From contig NZ_CP047189.1 in NCBI RefSeq assembly GCF_030440575.1, forward strand, positions 2,108,001-2,172,000: a stretch of 64,000 bases of DNA. The letters are read 5' to 3'. A model generated the notes under the pieces. That model saw only the letters and a program-made list of their open reading frames with translations, ran no database searches and had not been told where the DNA came from. Within the stretch, counting starts at the first letter, position 1; the number at the start of each line of letters is the position of its first letter. The position numbers and the translations under genes were made by a program. Of the stretch, positions 27,278 through 40,860 are shown piece after piece. The DNA comes from Corynebacterium ciconiae DSM 44920 (GTDB lineage Bacteria > Actinomycetota > Actinomycetes > Mycobacteriales > Mycobacteriaceae).

Positions 27278-27997
27278 ATGACCAATCAGTTCCCTCCCCA
27301 AGGACAAGATCCGAACAACTCCCACCCGCCGCAGAATGGCCAGTTCCCGCAGGGCGCGCAGCCGCAGAATGGGCAATACCCGCAGGGCCAGTTCCCGCAG
27401 GGCGCGCAGCCCCCGTACCCGCCGCAACCTCCCCAGAAAAAGAAGAAGGGGTGCCTCGTGTGGGGTGCGATCATCGCAGCGATCCTGCTGCTCGTAGGCG
27501 CTTGCTCCGCACTATTCAGCGATAGCGATAGCGACACCACTGCGACCAGCGACACCTCCAGCACGGCAGCAGCAGAGAGCACTACCGCCGACGACCAGGA
27601 CGCCGAGGAAGTCGCCACGGAGGATGTTTCCGAGGAGAATGCCCCTGCCGATCAGCCTCCGGCTGAGGAGAAACCAGCAGAGCAGGATGTGCCGCGGGAA
27701 CACCGGAACGCTTTGACGAAAGCAGAGTTTTATTTCTCGCAGCTGAACATGTCCAAAGCTGGCATCTATGAACAGCTCACCTCGGAATATGGCGAGAACT
27801 TTCCGCCGGAGGCCGCCCAGTATGCGGTGGATAATCTGGATGCGGATTACAACAAGGCAGCTCTGAAGAAAGCGGAGTTCTACTACACGGAGATGTCCAT
27901 GTCCCTCGATCAGGTGTACGAGCAGTTGGTCAGCGAATACGGCGAGCAGTTCACTCCCGAAGAAGCCCAGTACGCAGTGGACAACTTGCAGGATTAA
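27278..27997 (+). CDS. membrane-anchored protein with two Ltp-type repeats
   Basis: 239 residues. Residues 1-56 are rich in Pro, Gln and Gly with QFPQGAQP-like repeats; 57-80 form one membrane span (KKGCLVWGAIIAAILLLVGAC); 85-140 are an acidic Ser/Thr/Glu linker; and two tandem copies of an Ltp domain follow (about 143-190 and 191-239, each ending EEAQYAVDNL). The Ltp domain occurs in host surface lipoproteins of Gram-positive bacteria, and one phage-encoded member (TP-J34) blocks superinfection. The Pro/Gln-rich leader makes it a type II membrane protein rather than a cleaved lipoprotein. Function unproven; it may face phage, peptide or cell wall. Confidence 0.75.
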   Translation: MTNQFPPQGQDPNNSHPPQNGQFPQGAQPQNGQYPQGQFPQGAQPPYPPQPPQKKKKGCLVWGAIIAAILLLVGACSALFSDSDSDTTATSDTSSTAAAESTTADDQDAEEVATEDVSEENAPADQPPAEEKPAEQDVPREHRNALTKAEFYFSQLNMSKAGIYEQLTSEYGENFPPEAAQYAVDNLDADYNKAALKKAEFYYTEMSMSLDQVYEQLVSEYGEQFTPEEAQYAVDNLQD

Positions 27998-28224
27998 AAG
28001 CATTACCGCAGGGCAGTCAGTCTTTTGTGACATCGGGGCACCTAGCGTGAAAGCCCCGCCCGCATCACTGGAGACTGGCTGCCGTTGTGGAGCGCAGACC
28101 ACAGCACCCCCACGCTATTTATCACAGGTGTGAAATTCTCGTTCTTATCTTCTCTCTGAGCCATCCAATCGACAGGCTAGATGCGAGAAAAGACAAGGAC
28201 GAATCCCCATGCCTGCACACGTAG

Positions 28225-28925
28225 ACGCCGAACGACGTCGGCAGCACGTATTGGTGTGCCTCTCGGTACCTGGATAGGCGGAAACGTTCGGGTGGCGGGC
28301 AAGTTTTTTGAGCATAGCTCTGGCGGGCTGTGTCGTGCTCTGCCGCATAGCCTTCACCCTGCCTCGTGATGAGGATAGCGATGACACTGCCGGTCTCGGG
28401 GAGCAACTGCGCATTATTCGACGACTGCCGGTGTCTCTGGGCCTCGCGGCCAATTGCGTGCTCATGACCGGCTCAACGATGATGCTCACCTACCTCGGCC
28501 CCTACCTCAGCGCGACTACCACCAGCGACATCACAGCCCGCGCCATCTCGTTTAGCTTCTCCGGTTTCGCGGGAATGATCGGTATCTGGTGTGGCGGCAT
28601 AGCCACCGACTCTCTCGGGGCAGACCGAACATTGCTGATAGGAATCGGCACCATCATTGCCTCGATGCTTGCGCTGTGGATTCTGTGGCTTGAGCGTCCG
28701 GCATCCCCACCGCTCGTCATCGCCATCGTGTGCTTGTGGGGAGCAATGGCGTTTGGGAACTCACCCGCCATCCAAGCTCGCCTGTATCACCTAGCGGGGC
28801 CAGCATCCGAACAAGCACTAGCGTTGAACACCTCGGGCTCGTATCTCAGAGCCTCCTTCGCCTTCATCGCGGTGATCCTCTTGGCCTGGGCCGCACAGTG
28901 TTCAACACAGCATCACCGCGCTGAC
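28225..28925 (+). pseudogene. degraded MFS transporter
   Basis: Two frames together rebuild a major facilitator segment. ARIGVPLGTWIGGN (ending about 28284) continues one frame over as FGWRASFLSIALAGCVVL and then through LGEQLRIIRRLP, an MFS half with several hydrophobic helices, to about 28925. The 5' half (first six helices) is missing and the 3' end decays into non-homologous sequence that would run through the tRNA-Ala gene. So there is a 5' deletion, one frameshift near 28284 and a lost C-terminus. The closest type is the AraJ/arabinose-efflux group of drug exporters. Confidence 0.78.
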
Positions 28926-28948
28926 TGGCCCCCGCTCGGCGGACAATT

Positions 28949-28994
28949 AAAAAACACACACCCTGCGACTCAATCGATGAGAAGCAGGGTGTGT
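28949..28994 (-). terminator. terminator of tRNA-Ala
   Basis: ACACACCCTGC (28956-28966) pairs with GCAGGGTGTGT (28984-28994); the minus-strand transcript continues into a U6 run (28949-28954). Confidence 0.88.
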
Positions 28995-29004
28995 GTTTAT
29001 CTAG

Positions 29005-29077
29005 TGGAGCTAACGGGACTCGAACCCGTGACCCCCACACTGCCAGTGTGGTGCGCTACCAGCTGCGCCATAGCCCC
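29005..29077 (-). tRNA. tRNA-Ala (GGC)
   Basis: 73-nt cloverleaf on the minus strand: acceptor GGGGCTA paired with TAGCTCC, anticodon stem CCACA/TGTGG, loop CTGGCAG with anticodon GGC, T loop TTCGAGT. CCA is not encoded. Confidence 0.96.
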
Positions 29078-29176
29078 TTGGACGTTCTATAACTTACACA
29101 GCCCCGTTGATCTTAAGCAAATCAGCTGTTCACACCCACTTTTCCTGCCTGCTGCTCGCGGTGGGTGAAAACACAC

Positions 29177-29202
29177 AAGGCGGCACCATTCCGTGCCGCC
29201 TT
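29177..29202 (-). terminator. terminator of the DsbA-like gene
   Basis: AAGGCGGCAC (29177-29186) and GTGCCGCCTT (29193-29202) form a perfect 10-bp stem with a 6-nt loop, followed on the minus strand by a U-rich stretch (TTGTGTGTTTTC). Confidence 0.8.
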
Positions 29203-29225
29203 GCTGCTATCTACCGCTTCGATAA

Positions 29226-29936
29226 CTATTTGCCTACGAGGTCCTTGACCCAGTTGTCGTTGGGCAGCAGTTCCTCGCCGTCGTGGATCACGTGCGGGCT
29301 AGAGACCTTACCGGTCTCCTTCTCCAGCTTGGATGCGTTGGCGGTGCTGATCTCGTCGTAGTCACCGCGCTCCGACTGCTTCGAGATGGAATCACGCAGG
29401 CTCTTGTCGGCGCCCACTTCGCCAGCGGCGTCGGCGAACTGATCCGGTTCCCAGGAGTACATGGCGTTCTGGTTATTCATCAGATGCGAACGGAAGTTCC
29501 AGTACTCGTTGGCCTTGCCGGCCTTAGCGAGGGTGTAGGCGGAGGTGCCTGCTTTGCTCGAGGCGCCATCTTGGCCGCGGTCGAGGAAGTTCAGCGAGCG
29601 GATATTCACCACGAGGGTGCCGTCCTCGATGGCCTTAAGCATGTCCTCATCGGAAGCCTCGGCCAGCTCTGCGCAGTGGGGGCAGGAGTAGTCTTCGTAC
29701 AGGTCCACCTCGGCGGCGTCGTCTTCGGTTGCATCGCTCGTGAGGCGGATGGCGTTGTCCTCAACCTCCACGTTGATGGAAGTGTCCACGGTGTTCGCCG
29801 CGATCTCGGCCTTCTTGTCATTGCGGCCTTGGATCACGATGTAGCCAACAACGACCGCAATGATCGCCAGCAGGGCGACAAGCGCCCAGAGGAAGCCCGA
29901 GCCCTTGTCATTAGGGTTCTTAATCTTATTGCTCAC
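29226..29936 (-). CDS. membrane-anchored DsbA-family thiol-disulfide oxidoreductase
   Basis: 236 residues with one N-terminal anchor (16-36) and an extracytoplasmic thioredoxin-fold domain. The redox motif is CPHC at residues 85-88 (EDYSCPHCAELA), with a helical insertion and a cis-Pro loop near SSPHVIHDG. These features fit the Actinobacterial DsbA/DsbG-like oxidoreductases that fold or repair exported proteins. It is followed downstream by the MauE/DoxX-like gene after a 65-bp gap, a familiar pairing in which the membrane partner may supply or remove electrons. Confidence 0.85.
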   Translation of the reverse strand: MSNKIKNPNDKGSGFLWALVALLAIIAVVVGYIVIQGRNDKKAEIAANTVDTSINVEVEDNAIRLTSDATEDDAAEVDLYEDYSCPHCAELAEASDEDMLKAIEDGTLVVNIRSLNFLDRGQDGASSKAGTSAYTLAKAGKANEYWNFRSHLMNNQNAMYSWEPDQFADAAGEVGADKSLRDSISKQSERGDYDEISTANASKLEKETGKVSSPHVIHDGEELLPNDNWVKDLVGK

Positions 29937-30001
29937 GAGGGGATCTCATCTTTCACGTTGAGTGGTTGTTCTCGGGTGGGTGCCCCGAGGGAATACGTCT
30001 T

Positions 30002-30496
30002 TTAGGGATACAGTGCCCAACGGCGGAAGGGGTTACACCACACGATCGCCGCTAGGGCCATGAACGCCAGATCTCGCAGGATCTCGAGCGCGTAGGTAGT
30101 GCCGGTGACGCTATCATCTACTCCACCACCACCAAAGCAGCCGCAGTCGATTGTTAGGCCACGGGCCCACGCGGAGGCGATACCGAGAATGAACACCACG
30201 AGCAGCAGCGCTGACAGCGCCGCGGCGGGACGCAGGAAAAGCCCGAGCAGCAGCATGATCCCGAGGATTAGCTCCACGGCGGGCAGCGCCACACCAATGA
30301 TGTTGCCCATATCCCAACTCACCAGCTCGTAGGCGTGAACCGCCTGGGCGGAGGCCATGGGGTCCGATATTTTCGCCGCCCCGCTGACTATCCAGATGCC
30401 TGCCAAGACAAAACGGGCGCATGCTCCCACAACGGGCAAGCTGAGTAGTCCCGTGAAACCTCGACGTGGCGCGGGCTGGTGTTGAGTGGTGGTCAC
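30002..30496 (-). CDS. MauE/DoxX-like membrane redox protein
   Basis: 164 residues from a GTG at 30496 (MTTTQHQPAPRRG...), preferred because the upstream extension to 30607 is unlike the family; the start is uncertain. Four transmembrane helices and the cysteine-bearing loop GLTIDCGCFGGGG are typical of the MauE family, which transfers reducing or oxidising power to periplasmic thiol proteins. It lies directly upstream of the DsbA-like gene, so the pair likely forms one electron-transfer unit. Confidence 0.82.
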   Translation of the reverse strand: MTTTQHQPAPRRGFTGLLSLPVVGACARFVLAGIWIVSGAAKISDPMASAQAVHAYELVSWDMGNIIGVALPAVELILGIMLLLGLFLRPAAALSALLLVVFILGIASAWARGLTIDCGCFGGGGVDDSVTGTTYALEILRDLAFMALAAIVWCNPFRRWALYP

Positions 30497-30644
30497 AGCC
30501 TTGAAGGTACTAAAGCGACACAGTCGGATAAAACCTGGTCGGGTGTTTTCAAGGGGATTCACAGCATACTGACAGCTACCAGGGGTGGGCATTTCACACA
30601 CATCCACCGGCCACGCCGCGCAGGGAGCAACCGGTGGAGGTGGA

Positions 30645-30655
30645 CGTCGATAAGC
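30645..30655 (-). repeat. dispersed 11-mer, intergenic copy
   Basis: Exact copy in the spacer between pgm and the MauE-like gene. Its flank GGTGGACGTCGATAAGCGTG resembles those of the intergenic copies at 12067 and 23102. Confidence 0.55.
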
Positions 30656-30665
30656 GTGCCCAGTC

Positions 30666-32321
30666 TTAGCCGAGCACCTCAGAGACCAAAGCCTGTGCCT
30701 CGGCCTGAACCTTCTTGAGATGCTCCTCGCCTTGGAAGGACTCGGCGTAAATCTTGTATTTGTCCTCCGTGCCCGAGGGTCGAGCAGCGAACCATGCAGA
30801 TTCGGTGGTCACCTTCAGCCCGCCAATGACGGCATTATTACCGGGAGCCTCAGTGAGCTTGCTGGTGATGGGTTCGCCGGCGAGCTCCGTGGCGGTCACA
30901 TCCTCGGGGGAGAGCTTCTTCAGCACCGCTTTCTGCTCTCGGTTAGCGGGGGCATCGGTGCGGGCATAGGTGGGTGCGCCATAGGTCTCGGCGAGCTCCG
31001 CGTAGCGCTGCGAGGGGGTCTTGCCGGTCACAGCAGTGATCTCAGAGGCGAGCAGGTCGAGGATGATGCCATCCTTGTCCGTGGACCAGACTGTGCCATC
31101 GTGACGCAGGAAGGACGCGCCGGCAGATTCCTCGCCGCCGAATCCCACAGAGCCATCGATGAGCCCGGGTACGAACCACTTAAAGCCCACCGGCACCTCC
31201 ACGAGGGTGCGGCCGAGCTCGGCGACCACTCGGTCGATCATGGACGAAGACACCAAAGTCTTACCCACAGCCGTATCGGCAGCCCAGTTGGGGCGGTGCG
31301 CGAAGAGATAATCGATAGCCACCGCGAGATAGTGGTTGGGGTTCATCAGCCCGGCGTCGGGGGTGACGATGCCGTGGCGATCCGCGTCGGCATCGTTGCC
31401 GGTGGCGATGTCAAACTTGTCGCGGTTATGCACCAAGGATGCCATCGAGTACGGCGAGGAGCAGTCCATTCGGATCGCTCCATCGGCGTCGAGCGTCATG
31501 AACCGCCAGGTGGCATCTACGCGCGGGTTCACCACGGTGAGATCCAGCCCGTGCTTCTCCGCGATCACGCCCCAGTAGTCCACCGAGGCACCGCCCATCG
31601 GGTCCGCGCCGATCCGCAGCCCCGAGTTTTTGATGGCCGCAAGATCCACCACGTTCGGCAGATCATCGATGTAGGTGTTCAGGTAGTCATAGGTGCCGGC
31701 GCGATCATCCAGCACCCCGCTGACCGGGGTGCGCTTTACCCCCTGCAGCCCTTGGGCCAGTAGCTCATTGGCACGGTCAGCGATCCAGTCGGTGGCGCCG
31801 GTATCGGCGGGGCCACCATTGGGCGGGTTGTACTTGAAGCCGCCATCGCGGGGAGGGTTGTGCGAGGGGGTGATCACGATACCGTCGGCACGCTTCGGAT
31901 CGGTGCCCGTCACCCCGCCAGAGAGGCTGCGATTGTGACGCAAAATGGCGTGGCTGACTGCCGGGGTGGGGGTGTAGCGCCCCGCGGCGTCGACAAGCAC
32001 ATCCACCTCATTAGCCAGCAGCACCTCGAGTGCCGAGATCATCGCCGGCTCGGACAGCGCGTGGGTATCGCGACCGATAAACACCGGCCCGCCGATCTTT
32101 TCCTTTACGCGATAATCCACAATGGCCTGGGTGGTGGCCAGAATGTGGTGCTCATTGAAGGCCGTGTTCAGCGAAGAGCCGCGGTGACCAGAGGTACCAA
32201 ACACCACCTGCTGATCCGGATCGGAGGCGTCGGGGGTTCGCGTGTAGTAGGCGGCGACCAGCTCGGCGATATCAATGAGATCGGAATCGAGGGCGACCTT
32301 GCCCGCGCGCTCATGAACCAT
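30666..32321 (-). CDS. pgm: phosphoglucomutase (alpha-D-glucose-phosphate specific)
   Basis: 551 residues from the ATG at 32321 ([17 protein letters not shown]), with AAGGAG 12 nt before; a longer frame is unsupported. Interconverts glucose-1-P and glucose-6-P, linking glycolysis to glycogen, trehalose and envelope sugars. Motifs: [11 protein letters not shown], catalytic Ser in [13 protein letters not shown], metal loop [10 protein letters not shown] and sugar-binding [10 protein letters not shown], the set of the Pgm type rather than PMM/PGM. Monocistronic. Confidence 0.96.
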   Translation of the reverse strand: MVHERAGKVALDSDLIDIAELVAAYYTRTPDASDPDQQVVFGTSGHRGSSLNTAFNEHHILATTQAIVDYRVKEKIGGPVFIGRDTHALSEPAMISALEVLLANEVDVLVDAAGRYTPTPAVSHAILRHNRSLSGGVTGTDPKRADGIVITPSHNPPRDGGFKYNPPNGGPADTGATDWIADRANELLAQGLQGVKRTPVSGVLDDRAGTYDYLNTYIDDLPNVVDLAAIKNSGLRIGADPMGGASVDYWGVIAEKHGLDLTVVNPRVDATWRFMTLDADGAIRMDCSSPYSMASLVHNRDKFDIATGNDADADRHGIVTPDAGLMNPNHYLAVAIDYLFAHRPNWAADTAVGKTLVSSSMIDRVVAELGRTLVEVPVGFKWFVPGLIDGSVGFGGEESAGASFLRHDGTVWSTDKDGIILDLLASEITAVTGKTPSQRYAELAETYGAPTYARTDAPANREQKAVLKKLSPEDVTATELAGEPITSKLTEAPGNNAVIGGLKVTTESAWFAARPSGTEDKYKIYAESFQGEEHLKKVQAEAQALVSEVLG

Positions 32322-32585
32322 AGGGAAATCAGTCTCCTTGGTTGTTGTTAACAGTGAACGATCACTTCCATCATCCTCCCTTTTTGGCGATCGCGCAGCG
32401 GCCTGCCCCACACTCCCGCTGCGTGGCACCCCCGAAACTATGCAGCCTGAGGAAAAAATACGCTTCTTAGTTACCTAGGACACACATAAGGAGTAAGCTG
32501 AGCACACTTACGGTGTACTCAGGTTGCGTTCAGGCGTAGATTCCGGGGCGCCACCACCCTGATCAGTTCTACCGAAGGGAGAACA

Positions 32586-34001
32586 ATGGATTCATTGCTC
32601 GAGATCCTCAGCAAAATCGGCGGCTTCGTATGGGGCCCCTTCCTCCTGATCCCGTTGCTCTTGGGCACCGGCTTGTTCATGACGATCCGCCTCGGCGGTC
32701 TGCAGTTCCGCAAGCTCGGCGTGGCTCTGCGCCACGGGCTCTATGACAAGGGCGAAGAGGGCAAAGGCGATATCAGTAACTACCAGGCCCTCACCACGGC
32801 CCTGGCAGCCACGGTGGGCGTGGGCAACATTGTGGGTGTGGCCACGGCGCTGTCGATTGGTGGCCCCGGCGCATTGTTCTGGATGTGGATGACCGGCCTG
32901 GTGGGCATGGTGTCGAAGTATTCCGAGGCCTTCCTCGGTGTGCGTTTCCGTGTCACGGATGAAAAGGGCGGTCAATCCGGTGGCCCGCAGCAGTATTTGA
33001 AGCGCGGCATCAAGGGGCCTTTGGGCAAAATCCTGGCATTCCTCTTCGCCTTCTTCGCTATTCTCGCTTCCTTCGGTATCGGCAACCTCACCCAGGCAAA
33101 TGCTGTGGCCACCGGCCTGGAAGATAGCTTCAACATCGATCCGATGGTGACCGGTATTGGCATGTTCGTGCTCGTCGGCACCGTGCTTCTCGGCGGCATC
33201 CAGGCCATCGGTCGAGTTACCTCCGCCTTCGTCCCGCTCATGATCATCATCTACATCGTGGGTGCGGTCACCGTGCTCGTGATCAACGTCAACGAGATCC
33301 CCCACGCCCTGGCGCAGGTCTTCACCGACGCCTTCACCGGCTCCGCCGCCACCGGCGGTTTCGTGGGTTCCTCCATCCTGGTGGTGCTGCAGATGGGTGT
33401 GGCACGCGGCATCTTCTCCAACGAATCCGGCATGGGTTCCGCCGCCATCGCTGCCGCGGCCGCCAAGACGAACCACCCGGTGCGCCAGGCTCTGGTGTCG
33501 ATGACCCAAACCTTCATCGACACCATCATCGTGGTTACCTTCACCGGCCTAGCAATCATCACCACCGGAGTGTGGACCCTCGGTAAGGACGAGGCCGGCA
33601 GCATGACCGCCCGCGCCTTCGAAACCGCCCTGCCCGGCCAATGGGCGGGAACCATCGTTAACGTCTCGGTAGCGTTCTTCGCCTTCTCCACCATCATCGC
33701 GTGGTCCTACTATGGCGAGCGCTGCGTAGAGTCTCTCGTGGGCTGGCGCGGCTCTCTGCCCTACCGCATGATCTTCACCGTGGTCGTGTTCATTGGTGCC
33801 GTCAGCCACCTCGAAGTGGTGTGGACGATCTCCGACATCGCCAACGGTCTGATGGCCCTACCGAACCTGGTGGGCATCCTCATCCTTTCCGGCCTCATCG
33901 CGCGTGAGACCGCGGCCTATCTGCGCTTCGACCCGAAGCTGAAGGCCACCGACGAGCAGGTGCGCCAATTCCGCATCGACTCGAAACTCGACTGGGTATA
34001 A
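32586..34001 (+). CDS. alanine/glycine:cation symporter (AGCS family)
   Basis: 471 residues, about eleven transmembrane segments. The family signature is clear in the second and third helices (NYQALTTALAATVGVGNIVGVATAL, GGPGALFWMWMTGLVGM) and the conserved GGQSGGPQQYLKRG loop. It imports alanine or glycine with Na+ or H+. The start ATG lies behind AAGGGAG. The coding sequence is followed by a strong hairpin that reaches into crcB. Confidence 0.92.
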   Translation: MDSLLEILSKIGGFVWGPFLLIPLLLGTGLFMTIRLGGLQFRKLGVALRHGLYDKGEEGKGDISNYQALTTALAATVGVGNIVGVATALSIGGPGALFWMWMTGLVGMVSKYSEAFLGVRFRVTDEKGGQSGGPQQYLKRGIKGPLGKILAFLFAFFAILASFGIGNLTQANAVATGLEDSFNIDPMVTGIGMFVLVGTVLLGGIQAIGRVTSAFVPLMIIIYIVGAVTVLVINVNEIPHALAQVFTDAFTGSAATGGFVGSSILVVLQMGVARGIFSNESGMGSAAIAAAAAKTNHPVRQALVSMTQTFIDTIIVVTFTGLAIITTGVWTLGKDEAGSMTARAFETALPGQWAGTIVNVSVAFFAFSTIIAWSYYGERCVESLVGWRGSLPYRMIFTVVVFIGAVSHLEVVWTISDIANGLMALPNLVGILILSGLIARETAAYLRFDPKLKATDEQVRQFRIDSKLDWV

Positions 34002-34010
34002 CCCCCGCAA

Positions 34011-34049
34011 GCCATAACACTTCGACTACGCTCCTAGAAGTGTTATGGC
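34011..34049 (+). terminator. terminator hairpin overlapping the crcB start
   Basis: GCCATAACACTTC (34011-34023) and GAAGTGTTATGGC (34037-34049) form a perfect 13-bp stem with a 13-nt loop. The right arm contains the ATG (34045) of the first crcB gene. Without a U-run it is either a terminator of the symporter gene or a structure that hides the crcB start codon. Confidence 0.7.
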
Positions 34050-34359
34050 CTTATATCTTTTAGCCGGCTCAGGCGCCGCACTCGGCGCACTCAGCAGATG
34101 GCTACTTTTAGGAGCAGTCGACTCTCTCTGGACGCTGCTGTTCATCAACGCTCTCGGCTCCTTTGCCCTGGGCGTGCTCACCCGCCGCGGTGCCTCTCCG
34201 TTCTGGACTACAGGCTTCTGCGGCGGGTTTACCTCATTCAGCGCCTATATGGCGATCGCGACCGCAGATGTTCGCTACGCCGCTCTCACCGTGGTGGTGT
34301 GCGTAGCCTGCGCCTATGTGGGATTGAGGGGCTCATGCTTATCGACGCCCTCACGCTAG
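34045..34359 (+). CDS. crcB: fluoride channel Fluc, first subunit
   Basis: 104 residues, small four-helix Fluc/CrcB protein: LAGSGAALGALSRWLL, then FINALGSFALGVLTRRG and the conserved TTGFCGGFTSFSAY. CrcB exports fluoride as a dual-topology dimer. Two adjacent genes suggest a heterodimeric channel, as in many Gram-positives. The ATG is inside a hairpin arm. The 3' end overlaps the second gene by 25 bp. Confidence 0.88.
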   Translation: MALYLLAGSGAALGALSRWLLLGAVDSLWTLLFINALGSFALGVLTRRGASPFWTTGFCGGFTSFSAYMAIATADVRYAALTVVVCVACAYVGLRGSCLSTPSR

Positions 34360-34670
34360 CCACCGGAGCCTTCCTCGGCGGTGCGCTCCGCGCCTGGTGC
34401 TCAACGCACTTGCGGCAACCCTGGGGCACGCTCAGCGCCAATGCGGCAGCGACTTTCCTGCTCGGACTCGTCACCGGCGCCCCGCTGCAGGATTGGCTAC
34501 TGCTGATTCTCGGCACCGGTGTCGCTGGGGCTTTGTCTACTTGGTCCACCTTGGCTAAAGAAATAGCCACCAGCCTCCAGGAGCAACAGTGGAGACTAGC
34601 GGCTGTGACGATCACTGCGCACCTCTTCGTGGGCACGATCGCGTGGTGGGCAGGAACGATGATTATGTAG
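34335..34670 (+). CDS. crcB: fluoride channel Fluc, second subunit
   Basis: 111 residues from the ATG at 34335 (MLIDALTLATGAFLGGALRAW); the frame can be read further upstream but has no start signal. Four helices and the asparagine-bearing LSANAAATFLLGL core match Fluc proteins. Overlap with the first crcB indicates translational coupling. The first codons are a copy of the dispersed 11-mer. Confidence 0.86.
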   Translation: MLIDALTLATGAFLGGALRAWCSTHLRQPWGTLSANAAATFLLGLVTGAPLQDWLLLILGTGVAGALSTWSTLAKEIATSLQEQQWRLAAVTITAHLFVGTIAWWAGTMIM

Positions 34671-35109
34671 CTGGAGCAGACGAGCTGCGTTGGGTGCGCT
34701 CGAAGAGCCGCACGCGTTGTTTCACAATCATCAACAGGAGAATCAGCGCCACAGTCATCAGTATGTGGCCAATGCCGGAGATACCAGCCAGCGCCGCGGG
34801 GTATTCCCCTGTTGGGTTGAGCACCTGCCAGCTGCCCTTAATGATCATGTGGGCGATCATCCATGTCAGCGCCACCGTGTAGGTGATGAAGAAGGCCGTG
34901 AAGCGCCGATGGGTATCAATCGATATGGACGCGCTGAGCGCGATGAGGACGAGCGGTACGATCACGCCGAGTACGAGGGCGTGGGTGTGGACGGTGGATA
35001 GTTGAGTGTCACCGTCGTAGTCGTGAAGGCGGGTAAATTCGCGGTAGTAGACGCCGGCGATGAGCCCGATTCCGAGGTACACCGCCGCGAGAGTGCTGAG
35101 TTTACGCAT
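34663..35109 (-). CDS. DUF2871 membrane protein
   Basis: 148 residues, four transmembrane helices. The histidines in STVHTHALVLGV and the overall pattern match DUF2871, a family with some resemblance to heme-copper oxidase subunit I helices; its function is unknown. It overlaps the end of the convergent crcB by 8 bp and reads away from the rrn operon. Confidence 0.75.
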   Translation of the reverse strand: MRKLSTLAAVYLGIGLIAGVYYREFTRLHDYDGDTQLSTVHTHALVLGVIVPLVLIALSASISIDTHRRFTAFFITYTVALTWMIAHMIIKGSWQVLNPTGEYPAALAGISGIGHILMTVALILLLMIVKQRVRLFERTQRSSSAPAT

Positions 35110-35134
35110 AATCAGCGATTTTAGCTGGGTATGG

Positions 35135-35176
35135 AAAAAGAGAGAAGGCGCACCGGGTGGGGTGTGCCTTCTCTCT
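35135..35176 (-). terminator. terminator of the rrn operon
   Basis: AGAGAGAAGGCGCACC (35139-35154) pairs with GGTGTGCCTTCTCTCT (35161-35176), with an A-run at 35135-35139 giving a minus-strand U-tract directly after the 5S gene. Confidence 0.9.
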
Positions 35177-35193
35177 GTGTTGTGTAGTTTTAG

Positions 35194-35311
35194 GTCGGCG
35201 GTGACTTACTCTCCCACACCCTCCCGGGTGCAGTACCATCAGCGCTGTCGGGCTTAGCTTCCGGGTTCGGAATGGGACCGGGCGTGTCCCCGATGCTATA
35301 ACCACCGACAC
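35194..35311 (-). rRNA. rrf: 5S ribosomal RNA
   Basis: About 118 nt with the characteristic 5S ends (TGTCGGTGG ... CCGCCGA on the minus strand) and internal loops. Last gene of the operon. Ends estimated to a few bases. Confidence 0.93.
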
Positions 35312-35404
35312 ATCTATAGGTGTGTTTGGGTGTGTTGTTTCAGATACTGTGTAGTGGACGCATGCGGCTTATAGCGTTTGGTTTTTTGGTTTGTGGTGTG
35401 TTTT

Positions 35405-40347
<4,943 letters not shown>

Positions 40348-40860
40348 AACCAAAAACAACCACCACAAAACGCGGCAGCCGAATCAGTAAAAAGCATACA
40401 AGCTTACATGAAAAGCCCAATACACTAGCAAAAAAACAAAAAACAAAAAAAGGGGCAGAATCCGACGAGGAAAACCCACCCCCAAAAAATCATCAACACA
40501 CACTGCACAAAAAATACAGCACACGCATCAAATCACATGCGACCAAACAAACCCCAATCACAAGGGCACCTGACCCACACACAACCAACACGCACACCAC
40601 ACAAACATGCAGCACACATCAACAAAACAAAGCTGGCACACTATCGAGTTCTCAAACAACACGCGCACAACCAATCGAGTCAGATTACTGACTGTCTTAG
40701 GAGGCTTGGTATCAACGCTGTTTTCTTCCCGCCACTCTTCGTTGTGTTCTCACAACGTGGGGCGCTGTCGGTCGCGCTGACAGGAGATAAATCTACATAG
40801 ATCGCTAGATACACGCAAATCCCCTGCTAGGAGGGGATTTTTCGGGAAGTTTATAGCGGG
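40348..40860 (-). other. 16S leader and promoter region of the rrn operon
   Basis: About 510 bp. Contains the antitermination-like element AGTTCTCAAACAAC at 40647-40660 (minus-strand GTTGTTTGAGAACT), identical to that in the spacer. Minus-strand promoter candidates upstream (TTGATA at 40715-40710) lack an ideally placed -10, so I do not assign exact promoters. The murA terminator is at the far end. Confidence 0.6.
40817..40842. terminator. terminator between murA and rrn
   Basis: AAATCCCC (40817-40824) pairs with GGGGATTT (40833-40840). The T-run lies on the plus strand (40838-40842), while on the minus strand it follows murA by about 20 bp; it probably separates murA transcription from rrn. 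Confidence 0.7.

Noticed and set aside
26515..29168. Prophage or genomic island around the Ltp gene
   Set aside because: No integrase, phage structural gene or tRNA-derived attachment repeat is visible.
34002..34044. Fluoride riboswitch before crcB
   Set aside because: The spacer is too short and lacks the conserved fluoride-aptamer segments; only a simple hairpin is there.
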